From Terrimesophilobacter sp963702165 (GTDB taxonomy: Bacteria; Actinomycetota; Actinomycetes; Actinomycetales; Microbacteriaceae), in contig OY969722.1 in NCBI GenBank assembly GCA_963702165.1, positions 310,001 to 374,000 on the forward strand: 64,000 bases of DNA, written 5' to 3'. Of this stretch, positions 36,024 to 44,415 are shown piece after piece; position 1 is the first letter of the stretch, and each line of letters opens with the position of its first letter. Made by a program: the position numbers and the translations under genes. The notes beneath the pieces are model-generated. The model made no database searches and was not told where the DNA came from. It worked only from the letters and a program-made list of their open reading frames with translations.

Positions 36024-37616
36024 ATGAACTTCCTCGACTACGCACCGGCTCCCGAGTCGCGTTCCATCCTGAATCTGAAGCCCACCTACGGGCTGTTCAT
36101 CGACGGCGAGTTCGTCGACGGCCACGGCGCGCCGTTCACGACCATCTCGCCAGCCGATGAATCGGCGATCGCCGAGATCGCGCACGCCAACGATCACGAC
36201 GTCGAGCTCGCGGTCACGGCCGCGCGCCGCGCGTACGACTCGGTGTGGTCGCGCATGTCCGGCGCCGACCGCGGCAAGTACCTGTTCCGCATCGCGCGCC
36301 TCATCCAGGAGCGCTCGCGTGAGCTGGCGGTCGCGGAGAGCCTCGACAACGGCAAGCCGATCAAGGAAGCGCGTGACGTCGACGTGCCGCTGGTCGCGGC
36401 CTGGTTCTTCTACTACGCCGGGTGGGCGGACAAGCTCGACTACGCGGGCCTGGGCCCGGCGCCGAAGTCGCTCGGTGTCGCCGCGCAGGTGATCCCGTGG
36501 AACTTCCCCCTGCTCATGCTGGCCTGGAAGATCGCGCCCGCACTCGCATCCGGCAACACCGTCGTGCTGAAGCCGGCGGAGACCACGCCGCTGTCCGCGC
36601 TCATCTTCGCGGAGATCCTGCAGCAGGCCGACCTGCCGCCCGGGGTTGTGAACATCATCACGGGCGCGGGGGAGACCGGGCAGGCGCTCGTCAACCACCC
36701 GGATGTCGACAAGGTCGCGTTCACCGGGTCGACCGCTGTCGGCCGTGCGATCGCCCGGTCCACTGCAGGGACCGGCAAGAAGCTGACCCTCGAGCTCGGC
36801 GGCAAGGCCGCGAACATCGTGTTCGACGACGCCCCGCTGGACCAGGCGATCGAGGGCATCGTCAACGGCATCTTCTTCAACCAGGGGCACGTGTGCTGTG
36901 CCGGATCGCGGTTGCTCGTGCAGGAGAACATCCACGACGAGGTGCTCGACCGGCTGAAGCAGCGCCTGTCGACCCTGCGTCTGGGTGACCCGCTGGATAA
37001 GAACACCGACATCGGCGCGATCAACTCGCAGGAGCAGCTCGACCGCATCAAGCAGCTGACCGCCGTCGGCGAGCAGGAGGGCGCCGAGCGCTGGACCGCC
37101 GATTGCGTCATCCCCGACCGCGGGTTCTGGTTCGCGCCGACGATCTTCACCAACGTGGCGACGAGTCACCGCATCGCGCGCGAGGAGATCTTCGGGCCGG
37201 TGTTGTCGGTGCTGACCTTCCGCACCCCGGCCGAGGCGATTGCGAAGGCCAACAACACGCCGTACGGCCTCTCGGCTGGCGTGTGGAGTGAGAAGGGCAG
37301 CCGCATCCTTGGTGTCGCCGACAAGCTTCGCGCGGGCGTCGTGTGGGCGAACACGTTCAACCGGTTCGACCCGTCGAGCCCGTTCGGCGGGTACAAGGAG
37401 TCCGGCTACGGGCGCGAGGGCGGCCGTCACGGGCTCGCCGCGTACCTGAACCCGGCCGGTACGCCGGCTCGGTCTGCGGTGACGGCGGGCACGCCGTCGC
37501 CGGTCACCGTGAAGTCGACTGACACGCCGGTGATCGAGGGCATGAAGCCGAGCTCACCGCGTAAGGCAACGCGGGCCAAGACCAAGAAGGCCACTACCAA
37601 GGGAGCAAGCAAGTGA
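36024..37616 (+). CDS. Aldehyde dehydrogenase with basic C-terminal extension
   Basis: 530 residues from ATG with AAAGGAG upstream. NAD(P) fold: VIPWNFPLLMLAWKIAPALASGN, FTGSTAVGRAIA, catalytic Glu in LELGGKAANIVF, catalytic Cys in NQGHVCCAGSRLLV, and EIFGPVLSVLTF. The last ~45 residues (from about 488) are a Pro/Ser/Lys-rich tail ending in repeated TKKATTK, not part of the fold. In the deoC operon it probably oxidises the acetaldehyde released by DeoC. It overlaps the next, truncated dehydrogenase by 4 bp. Confidence 0.9.
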   Translation: MNFLDYAPAPESRSILNLKPTYGLFIDGEFVDGHGAPFTTISPADESAIAEIAHANDHDVELAVTAARRAYDSVWSRMSGADRGKYLFRIARLIQERSRELAVAESLDNGKPIKEARDVDVPLVAAWFFYYAGWADKLDYAGLGPAPKSLGVAAQVIPWNFPLLMLAWKIAPALASGNTVVLKPAETTPLSALIFAEILQQADLPPGVVNIITGAGETGQALVNHPDVDKVAFTGSTAVGRAIARSTAGTGKKLTLELGGKAANIVFDDAPLDQAIEGIVNGIFFNQGHVCCAGSRLLVQENIHDEVLDRLKQRLSTLRLGDPLDKNTDIGAINSQEQLDRIKQLTAVGEQEGAERWTADCVIPDRGFWFAPTIFTNVATSHRIAREEIFGPVLSVLTFRTPAEAIAKANNTPYGLSAGVWSEKGSRILGVADKLRAGVVWANTFNRFDPSSPFGGYKESGYGREGGRHGLAAYLNPAGTPARSAVTAGTPSPVTVKSTDTPVIEGMKPSSPRKATRAKTKKATTKGASK

Positions 37617-38473
37617 CCCCGACCCGTCTCGCAGTCGCGAAGACCTACAAGCTCTACATCGGCGGCGCGTTCCCGCGCAGCGAATCCGGCCGCACCTACG
37701 AGGTCGCCGCGCGCGACGGCTCGTTCCTGGCGAATGCGGCGAAGGCCAGCCGGAAGGACGCGCGCGATGCGATCGTGGCTGCCCGCAAGGCGCAGTCAGG
37801 CTGGGCGGGTGCCACCGGGTACAACCGCGGCCAGGTGCTGTACCGGATCGCCGAGCTGCTGGAGGGGCGTCGTGCGCAGTTCGTCGACGAGCTCCGCCGC
37901 AGCGAGGGGCTGACGGAGGCGCAGGCGAACGCGCAAGTGGACTCGGCCATCGACGTGTGGGTCTGGTACGCAGGCTGGGCCGATAAGTACCTGCAGGTCG
38001 CCGGCAACGGGAATCCGGTCGCGGGACCGTACTTCAACATCTCGACGCCGGAGCCCACAGGGGTTGTCGCGGTCATTGCGCCGCAGGAGTCGTCACTGCT
38101 CGGGCTGGTCTCGGTCATTGCCCCCGCGCTGGTCACCGGTAACACGGTTGTTGTGGTGCCGAGCGAGCAGGCGCCTCTGAGCGCCATCAGCCTCGGTGAG
38201 GTGCTCGCGACCAGCGATGTGCCGGGCGGTGTCGTGAACGTGCTGACCGGCTCACCTGCCGAACTCGCTCCGTGGCTCGCGGCGCACGCCGACGTCAATG
38301 CGCTCGATCTGACCGGCGCGGGTGACCTTGACTGGGTGGACCTGCAGATCGCTGCGGCGGACACGCTCAAGCGCGTTCTTTCGCCGGAGCCTGGAGTGCC
38401 TGCGCCATCCGTTGATCGCATCACGTTCTTCACCGAGACCAAGACGGTGTGGCACCCGAAGGGCATCATCTAG
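37613..38473 (+). CDS. Truncated aldehyde dehydrogenase homologue lacking the catalytic Cys domain
   Basis: 286 residues from GTG. Covers the N-terminal and NAD-binding portion of an aldehyde dehydrogenase (YKLYIGGAFPRSESGRTYEV, GYNRGQVLYRIAELLEGRR, VIAPQESSLLGLVSVIAPALVTGNTVVV, VVNVLTGSPAEL) and then stops with a WHPKG tail. The Cys and oligomerisation regions are missing and no broken remainder follows, so the short form seems to be native. ALDH16 proteins have exactly this kind of second, incomplete domain fused to a full one. Likely a partner subunit for the preceding enzyme. Confidence 0.8.
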   Translation: MTPTRLAVAKTYKLYIGGAFPRSESGRTYEVAARDGSFLANAAKASRKDARDAIVAARKAQSGWAGATGYNRGQVLYRIAELLEGRRAQFVDELRRSEGLTEAQANAQVDSAIDVWVWYAGWADKYLQVAGNGNPVAGPYFNISTPEPTGVVAVIAPQESSLLGLVSVIAPALVTGNTVVVVPSEQAPLSAISLGEVLATSDVPGGVVNVLTGSPAELAPWLAAHADVNALDLTGAGDLDWVDLQIAAADTLKRVLSPEPGVPAPSVDRITFFTETKTVWHPKGII

Positions 38474-38501
38474 CTAGCCGGATTGCCGGCTAGGGGGAGT
38501 C

Positions 38502-38726
38502 ATGGCGGAAACGGATGCGCGTGGTCGGCTGATCGATGACCCGTTCGACTATCGGGGGACCAAGACGGGGCAGGTGATGATCAGCCGTGGTGGACGTGTC
38601 GTGACGACGCTCGGCGGATCGAAGGCTGCCGCGCTGCTGCGCTCACTCGAGGGTGCTGACGATGCGACGGTTCAACTCCGTCTGGCCAAGGTCACCGGCA
38701 ACTACAAGCGAGGCAACGAGCGCTGA
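38502..38726 (+). CDS. Small conserved hypothetical protein
   Basis: 74 residues from ATG with GGGGGAG upstream. Opens AETDARGRLIDDPFDYRGTKTGQVMISRGGRVV and ends with basic KRGNER. Co-directional with the deo operon (28-bp gap) and ends one base before a 20-bp inverted repeat. No domain recognised by me. Soluble and mixed charge. Confidence 0.7.
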   Translation: MAETDARGRLIDDPFDYRGTKTGQVMISRGGRVVTTLGGSKAAALLRSLEGADDATVQLRLAKVTGNYKRGNER

Positions 38727-38727
38727 C

Positions 38728-38816
38728 TTAACCCGTCTCAAGGAGATTTGACCGAGTTGGCTTGGTTCCGTGGGGATTCAACCGGCCCGCGTCCGGATCT
38801 CCTTGAGACGGGTTAA
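38728..38816. repeat. 20-bp perfect inverted repeat with 49-base spacer
   Basis: TTAACCCGTCTCAAGGAGAT (38728-38747) is the exact reverse complement of 38797-38816. It begins right after the stop of the preceding gene and ends 63 bp before the CAP gene. It may serve as a terminator, but the 49-base spacer and exact long arms also suit a miniature transposable or palindromic element. Confidence 0.7.
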
Positions 38817-38879
38817 GCGCGACGCGATCTTGGCTCAAATGAACCGATTTCCCAGCATCGCCCGCGTTAGCATCCCCTG

Positions 38880-39749
38880 ATGGTTTCCGCAGCACTCACC
38901 GCACCTCCGCACGCGCCAAACCCGGGTTCAGCTCGCTGGACCGCACGCGCTCGACGCTGGGTAGCGGGTGCCGTTGCCGGACTCGTGGTCGCTGCTGGCG
39001 CGGTGTTCGGAATCGCGACCCCGGCATCCGCCTACGACGAGCCGGCGATTCTCTCTCACGCGAACCAGAGTCGGGCTGAGGCCGGGCTCGGACCGCTGCA
39101 AATGAACTCATCGATGAATGCCGTCGCGCTCGCGTGGGCGCAGCAGATGGATTCGGCCAATTCAATGTCGCACAATCCCAGCTATTCGTCGCAGATCCCG
39201 GGAGGCTGGAGCAAGGCGGGCGAAAACGTCGCGCACGGTTACGCGAGCGGCGCAGCGGTGCATGCGGGCTGGATGAGTTCGCCTGGCCACAAGGCGAACA
39301 TCCTCGGCGACTTCACTGACATCGGCATTGCCCACATCTCGGGCGCCAATGGAACCTGGTCGGTGCAGGTTTTCGCGAAGTACGGGGCAACGGTTGCGCC
39401 GCCGCCGCCGCCGCCGGCACCGGCCCCTGCCCCGGCTCCCGCGCCGGCTGCACCGGCACCGGCTCCCGCGCCACCGGCGGCCGAGCCTGAGCCCGCGCCG
39501 GCCGAGCCCGAAGCGACGCCGACGCCAGAGCCGACCGCGAGCGCCACTGGGAAGGACGGCGACGCTGCCAAACGCGACAGCACTGCGCGGCAGGCGGGGG
39601 ATGCCGCGGATGACGACGTCACGACACTCGACGACGCGGAGCGAGTGGACGCATCCTGGCTGTGGCCGGGCATGGCGATTGTGTTCCTCGTGGTCGCGGC
39701 GATTGCGGCGGTCCTGGTAGTTCTGATCCGGCGGAAGCGACGCGGGTAA
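38880..39749 (+). CDS. Secreted, membrane-anchored CAP-domain (SCP/YkwD) protein
   Basis: 289 residues from ATG. Signal peptide with hydrophobic core GAVAGLVVAAGAVFG ending ATPASA. CAP domain (about 50-165): ILSHANQSRAEAGLGPL, WAQQMDSANSMSHNP, GENVAHGY, HAGWMSSPGHKANIL, GIAHISGANGTWSVQVFA. Then a Pro/Ala-rich spacer of (AP)n and (PEP) repeats, an acidic stretch, a membrane helix (about 262-283) and RRKRRG. This looks like a cell-wall-spanning anchored surface protein. Function of bacterial CAP domains is mostly unknown. Confidence 0.88.
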   Translation: MVSAALTAPPHAPNPGSARWTARARRWVAGAVAGLVVAAGAVFGIATPASAYDEPAILSHANQSRAEAGLGPLQMNSSMNAVALAWAQQMDSANSMSHNPSYSSQIPGGWSKAGENVAHGYASGAAVHAGWMSSPGHKANILGDFTDIGIAHISGANGTWSVQVFAKYGATVAPPPPPPAPAPAPAPAPAAPAPAPAPPAAEPEPAPAEPEATPTPEPTASATGKDGDAAKRDSTARQAGDAADDDVTTLDDAERVDASWLWPGMAIVFLVVAAIAAVLVVLIRRKRRG

Positions 39750-39800
39750 CGACCCCCGCACTGGGGTGAGTGGATGCACGCGGAGAATCCCGACGATTAG

Positions 39801-39830
39801 GTAACAGAACGGTAACGAACTCGCTATAGT
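39801..39830 (+). promoter_or_regulatory. GTAAC direct repeat (MtrA-box-like) and -10 element ahead of the GDPD gene
   Basis: GTAACAGAACGGTAAC (39801-39816) holds two GTAAC copies 11 bp apart, the kind of direct repeat bound by the actinobacterial response regulator MtrA near cell-wall genes. A TATAGT -10 candidate lies at 39825-39830 with no good -35 element, as expected for an activated promoter. Two copies of TTTGGCGGTG follow further down (39842 and 39870). Confidence 0.4.
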
Positions 39831-39882
39831 GGGGAAACCGCTTTGGCGGTGATGGTTCCCGTTACCCGATTTGGCGGTGTCA

Positions 39883-40752
39883 ATGTCGACAACGCGTCGC
39901 GGCCTGTTGGCCGCCGCAGCCGTGTTCGCGTTTGCGTTCAGTCTCGTTGTGCCCCCGGAGTCGTCGAGTGTTGACGCCACCGGCCTGTTTGGGGCTCGCG
40001 GTCCGGGGGATGCCGGCTTCGTTGCCGGTCACCGCGGTGATCGCACTGCCGCTCCGGAGAATACGCTCCCGGCACTGAGAGCCGCGATTGAGGGTCCGAT
40101 GGACGTCGTTGAGACCGATGTGAGGCTGTCAGCGGATGGCGTCCCGGTCCTGTTCCACGATCATTGGCTGGATCGCACGACAGATGGTTCTGGTCGGATG
40201 CGCGACTTGACGCTGGCCGAGTTGCAGGGGCTCGATGCCGGGTCCTGGTTCTCGAAGGAGTTCGCTGGCGAGCGCATCCCAACCCTCGAGTCGTTCCTTG
40301 CTCTTCTTGCGCATAGCGACAAGCGGAGCCTGATCGAGCTGAAGGAGTTCTGGACTCCGGAGGAGGCGGCGATCGTGACGGAGCTCCTCCAGCGTTACGG
40401 TGTCGCAGAACGGGTGATCCTTGCTGCGTTCGACCGCAGCACGCTGATGAGTCTTGAGTCGGCAGATCCCACGATTCGGCGTGCGCTCCTGGCGTCCAAG
40501 CTGCCGAACGACCCGGTGCGGCTCGCCGAGCAGTTCGGTGCGGTGGCGATCGTGACGAGTTTCGCGGAGGTGCGGAAGAACCGGTGGATCGTGGAACGTA
40601 CGCGTAGAGCCGGAATCGGACTGATCTTGTACACGCTGAACAGTGAGGAGCGTTGGGAAACCGCGTTGAAGCTGGGTGTAGACGGGATCGTCACCGACAA
40701 GCCGCTGAAGCTCGGTCGCTGGCTGGATGCGGCGACCTCTGCGTCCCACTGA
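39883..40752 (+). CDS. Glycerophosphodiester phosphodiesterase family protein, exported
   Basis: About 289 residues from ATG; TTG or GTG codons up to 12 bp upstream are alternatives. The N-terminus is a Tat-less signal peptide, TTRRGLLAAAAVFAFAFSLV. GDPD catalytic landmarks: AGHRGDRTAAPENTL with the first His, ETDVRLSADG with Glu/Asp metal ligands, LFHDHWLDRTT with the second His, SLIELKEFW and LYTLNSEERWETALKLGVDGIVTDKP. Likely releases glycerol-3-phosphate from lipid or teichoic acid diesters outside the cell. Confidence 0.88.
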   Translation: MSTTRRGLLAAAAVFAFAFSLVVPPESSSVDATGLFGARGPGDAGFVAGHRGDRTAAPENTLPALRAAIEGPMDVVETDVRLSADGVPVLFHDHWLDRTTDGSGRMRDLTLAELQGLDAGSWFSKEFAGERIPTLESFLALLAHSDKRSLIELKEFWTPEEAAIVTELLQRYGVAERVILAAFDRSTLMSLESADPTIRRALLASKLPNDPVRLAEQFGAVAIVTSFAEVRKNRWIVERTRRAGIGLILYTLNSEERWETALKLGVDGIVTDKPLKLGRWLDAATSASH

Positions 40753-40758
40753 TCCTTA

Positions 40759-40840
40759 CCGGGTGATCGAGCCGCCCGGTGATCGAGCTTCCCGGTGATC
40801 GAGCTTGTCGAGATCCTGGTCTCGACAGGCTCGACCACCG
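40759..40840. repeat. REP-like repeat cluster (GGTGATCGAGC ... GCTCGACCACC)
   Basis: Three direct copies of CCCGGTGATCGAGC-type units (40759, 40776, 40791), the last continuing as GCTTGTCGAGATC and meeting its inverse GTCTCGACAGGCTCGACCACC-like arm, give a hairpin of over 20 bp. Such GGTGGTCGAGCCTGTCGAGA elements are scattered through many Microbacteriaceae genomes. It lies between converging GDPD (+) and HNH endonuclease (-) genes, so it can also terminate both. Confidence 0.75.
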
Positions 40841-40873
40841 AAGGCCGGTTGGGCAGAGTTGTCCCGTGGTGCC

Positions 40874-42369
40874 TCAGGTGGCCCGATGTCGCTCGGTGGC
40901 GGTGAGGGCGTCGTTCAGCGCCGGTGACTTGGAGGGCATTGGTCTGGGGGTTTGGGTGGGGTCGATGTCGCGGGGTGGGATGAGCCAGAACTGGATCCCG
41001 CTGGGGTCGTGGTGGCGGACTTCGATTTCCCAGCCCTCGTCGTGCAGCAGCAGGTGGTGGTGGCGGCAAAGCAGGATGCCGTTGTCGATGTCGGTTGTCC
41101 CGCCGTCGCGTTCCCACCAGCGGATGTGGTGGGCCTCTGCCCATTCCGGGGTGCGTTCGCAGCCGGGCCAGGCGCAGCCGCCGTCGCGGGCGGCCAGCAG
41201 CCGGCGTTGGGCCCGGTTGAAGAAGCGCTGCTCCCGACCCAGGTAGACCGGGATGGGGCGGTCGTCGAAGACGATCAGCTCGATCCCGTTCAGGCACACG
41301 TTGCGCTCCACGGTGGCCATCGACACCGGATACGGCTGCCCCTCGATCCAGCCCCGACCGGTGCGGGCTTCCAGGTCGGCTTGGGCCACCAGCACCCGCA
41401 CCGCGGGTCGGTTCACCCCGACCACGCTCTGCGGGTCGGTGTCCAGGGCCAGCTGGATCAGCTCCAGCATCCCGTCGGAGGCCAGCTGCTCGGTGCTGCG
41501 GGTATCGGCCAGGATTCGTTCGGCGCGTTCCTGTTCGGGGCCGCTGGTGAAGCGGGGTCCGCCGCGGCGGGGTGAGGTGAGTTTGTCGTAGACGTCATCG
41601 ATGAGCGCGGCGCCCTCGGGGTCGAGGTCCCAGGTGTAGCGGGTCATCCCGTCATCGCGCTTCCACCGCCGGAAGGAGCGCAACGCCCTACGCTGCCGCT
41701 CCCGCTCCACGATCCCCGCGGCATCCAGGTCGTCCCGCGCGGCTCGGGCCAGGCGCAGCATGCCCTCGGCATCCAGCGCGGCACCGGGCGTGGTGCCGTC
41801 GGCACGGTCGGTTGCGGTGGCAACAAGCCGGGTTGCGGCACCCGTCAGGTCGTCGACGGTGACGCCGGGGCCGGGTTTGCCGAGCCCGGTGCGGATTGCC
41901 TCGGCAGCCGCAACCGACAGGGTGCCGGCGGCGACCGCCCTCCCGACTTCGGCCAGCCAGGGCTCGGTCATCATCGACGCCAGCCCCGCCGGGTCATCGA
42001 TCCCGGCGGTCTCGGCGTTCTGCAGCAGGTCGGCGTCGTTCAGCATGCTGCCCGACCCGGATCAGGGTGGTCGCCTCCCGGGCGGTGGACCCGGTCACCC
42101 CGCGGATCAGCGCCTCCGGGGTGCGGAACCCCTCCTTCCGGGCCAACCCACCGAACCCGGCCTCCACCGATGGAGCGGCGCACCACCTCACCGGCCAGCA
42201 CCGACGCGCAAGCATCAAGACTGCGCTTCGCCTCGGCGACAGTGCGCTGCGCGGCGATCAGCTCGCCATCGCCCAGCGCGCGACCGCCGGCCGCGTCGGC
42301 ACCCAGCCGCGCGTTCGCCGCCAGCGCCGACTCCAGCGAGGCGGTGAACGTAGCTACGGAAGTTGTCAT
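40874..42369 (-). CDS. DUF222/HNH endonuclease (13E12-type), two frameshifts
   Basis: About 497 residues from the ATG of MTTSVATF. N-terminal DUF222 helical domain, then a C-terminal HNH motif: CAWPGCERTPEWAEAHHIRWWERDGGTTDIDNGILLCRHHHLLLH. Two single-base insertions, near 42170 (extra A after CGCTCC) and 42050 (extra C before AGCATG), split it; repair gives RRSSVEAGFGGLARK and LIRVGSMLNDADLL. The family is multicopy in actinobacteria and tied to mobile elements. Because genes elsewhere show the same indel type, an intact gene is likely, though a true pseudogene is possible. Confidence 0.85.
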
Positions 42370-42635
42370 GCATCCATTGTCCCAGCGTCGAACACAGCTC
42401 CACAAGCAGATTTGAGAATCTGTTAGAAACTACTTTCAAGCCCGGCTGTGGAGGAACAGTGACGGCCAAGCGAGCTCGCCACCGCCGAGACCACACGGCC
42501 ACTCCCGCCGGGTCAGAAAAGGGCCTTGAAACTCACGCGAAGGGCGGTTTGCGACCTCTCGGAAGAGCGGGTCTCGGTGAGCTCGATCACCGAGAACTCG
42601 CCACCAACGGCCACACCACCAAAGCGCGCGCCGCG

Positions 42636-43574
42636 CTACCGCAGATTCGCCCCCGGCTTCAGCCGCACCAGGCGAGTCTGGTTGCTCTCGTCCAACTCGG
42701 CAACTTCCGCGCGCGACTTCACGAACTCGGAGAACGACTTGAACCCGAGCGCCGACTCTTGGAACGACGGATCCATGCGCTTCATCTGGGTCTTCACTGC
42801 GGAGTTGTGCAGCCAGTCTTCGTCGTCCTTCGCGTGCCCCAGCCGAAGCGCCCGCACGAGCAGATCGGTTGCCGCCCGCTGCGGGTCGGCTGGCGCATCC
42901 GCTTCGGCCTTGGCGGAGGCATCCGGTGTCTTCTTCTTGGCGGCAGCCGGCTTCTCTTTCGGCTCGTCGGCGACGGTGGGACGCGGCGCGGTCGGATTCT
43001 TCCGCGGCTTGATCCCCGGTAGCGCGTCGTAGTCAGCGAACTCGTCGCAGGCCGCAGCCAGTGAGCGACTCGTGCCGCCGGCAACCCCGATCCCGACCAC
43101 GTAGCGTCCGAGCCGCTTGCTCTTCTGCGCGAGCGCGATGTAGTCCGAGTCGCCCGCGACGATCACGACGTGAGTGAGGTCGGGCAGGCGGAACAGGTCC
43201 TCGACGACGTCGACCGAGAGTCGGATGTCCGCACCGTTCTTGATACCGGCCGTGGTCGGGAAGAGCTGGGTCAAGTCCACCGCTCGCTCGATGAGTTGCT
43301 TCTGATAGCCCGCGTTCACGGGCACTGACCAGTCCGCGTAGGCGCGGCTGATCACAATCGAGCCGAACGAGGACGCGAAGTCGATGATCGCCCCGACATC
43401 GATCGTCGCATCGTGCAGTTTCGTCGCCACCTCCGACTTTGAGCGCGACGGCGAGAAGTTGCGCGCCTTGTCGCGGTGGAAGCGCTGGTCTCCGTGCAAC
43501 TGGTCGTAACGGGAGATGACGATGTTGTCGAAGTCGATGTAGACCGCGACACGAGGTTCGCTGGGTTCAGCCAT
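42636..43574 (-). CDS. NYN-domain (LabA/DUF88-type) putative RNase with C-terminal LOTUS-like domain
   Basis: 312 residues. NYN/PIN-like nuclease fold: AVYIDFDNIVISRYD (first Asp pair), GADIRLSVDVVEDLFRLPD, VIVAGDSDYIALAQKSKRLGRYVVGIG. After a Lys/Pro/Ala-rich linker (about 195-235), a C-terminal helical region (LLVRALRLGHAKDDEDWLHNSAVKTQMKRMDPSFQESALGFKSFSEFVKS) matches the OST-HTH/LOTUS style of RNA-binding domain. The 266-bp gap upstream of the neighbouring HNH gene (42370-42635) holds nothing I recognise. Target RNA unknown. Confidence 0.85.
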   Translation of the reverse strand: MAEPSEPRVAVYIDFDNIVISRYDQLHGDQRFHRDKARNFSPSRSKSEVATKLHDATIDVGAIIDFASSFGSIVISRAYADWSVPVNAGYQKQLIERAVDLTQLFPTTAGIKNGADIRLSVDVVEDLFRLPDLTHVVIVAGDSDYIALAQKSKRLGRYVVGIGVAGGTSRSLAAACDEFADYDALPGIKPRKNPTAPRPTVADEPKEKPAAAKKKTPDASAKAEADAPADPQRAATDLLVRALRLGHAKDDEDWLHNSAVKTQMKRMDPSFQESALGFKSFSEFVKSRAEVAELDESNQTRLVRLKPGANLR

Positions 43575-43635
43575 GCGCCAAGTCTGTCGCTATTCGGACG
43601 ACTTGAGTAGTGCCGGATGCCTGAGGCACCGGCTT

Positions 43636-43697
43636 GCGCGGGTCGACTTTCCACGCGCGGGTCGAATCAGACCCGCGCGTGGGAGTTCGACCCGCGC
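43636..43697 (-). terminator. Nested long stem-loop after the CSD-DUF1294 gene
   Basis: Inner arms CCACGCGCGGGTC / GACCCGCGCGTGG (43651-43680) are perfect over 13 bp; outer arms GCGCGGGTCGA (43636-43646) and TCGACCCGCGC (43687-43697) extend the stem with about three mismatches between. Located just past the stop of the minus-strand gene at 43703. Tandem GCGGGTCGA copies make it look partly repeat-derived. Confidence 0.7.
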
Positions 43698-43702
43698 GAG
43701 AC

Positions 43703-44338
43703 CTAAAACCACTTGATCGACCCGTCCGTGATGAGCCAGACGAGCGTCCCGAGCGCCACCACGTTCAGCACGACCGTCCACCAGAACGCCGCCCGGAAGC
43801 TGGCCTTCTGAGTCTTGTGCCGGAAGGCGAGTTGCGCAATGAGGCCACCGGGCCATCCGCCCAGCAGCCCCAGGCTCAGCAGCGTCGATTCTGGGGTGCG
43901 CCACCCGCCGGAGCCGGCCGCGCGCTTGTCCTTCCAGTAGGCGACGAAGCAGAGCAGGCTCGCGATCGCGTAGCCGGCGGGGATCCAGGTCGGCAGTGGC
44001 ATCAGGAGGGCGGCGATCGCGTACGCTCCGGCGAAGACAACGAGCGGGATCAGCGTCGCGGCGCCTGCGTACGGCGCCACCGAGCGTGTCCGAGTCGCCA
44101 GCCGCACGGGAGCAGCGCCATCCACCAGCACACCCTCTGCCCGCACCCGGCCATCCGGTGCGTTCCCGACAGTGAACGTCATCGTGTCGCCAACCTGCGG
44201 CCGGCCGACCCGCGCATCGAATGCGCTGATGTGCACGAAGACGTTACGGCCGCCATCGGCCGGGGAGATGAACCCGAAGCCGCGGTCGTCGTTCCACGAC
44301 GTCAACGACCCAGCTACTCGCTCACGCCTCGATGGCAT
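43703..44338 (-). CDS. Cold-shock domain plus DUF1294 membrane protein
   Basis: 211 residues from ATG. Residues ~8-70 are a cold-shock OB fold (GSLTSWNDDRGFGFISPADGGRNVFVHISAFD with the two RNP motifs). The remainder is DUF1294 with four helices and the motif YWKDKRAAGSGGWRTPESTLLSLGLLGGWPGGLIAQLAFRHKTQKASF. This places a nucleic-acid-binding domain on a membrane anchor, a known but functionally uncharacterised architecture. Confidence 0.88.
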   Translation of the reverse strand: MPSRRERVAGSLTSWNDDRGFGFISPADGGRNVFVHISAFDARVGRPQVGDTMTFTVGNAPDGRVRAEGVLVDGAAPVRLATRTRSVAPYAGAATLIPLVVFAGAYAIAALLMPLPTWIPAGYAIASLLCFVAYWKDKRAAGSGGWRTPESTLLSLGLLGGWPGGLIAQLAFRHKTQKASFRAAFWWTVVLNVVALGTLVWLITDGSIKWF

Positions 44339-44415
44339 GGGCCAATGATATTGAGATGGCGTGCCGCTTCTCGGGTTCCGCGGAGTGATCCGCGCCAGAA
44401 TTCGCAGCGGTCGGG

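Noticed and set aside
34959..37430. An 823-codon open frame on the minus strand
   Set aside because: Antisense to deoC and the aldehyde dehydrogenase, both of which are unmistakable; no ribosome site or recognisable protein sequence.
41644..42369. HNH gene as a true pseudogene
   Set aside because: Two single-base changes restore it fully, and the same kind of error occurs in essential genes; left as an intact gene with errors.
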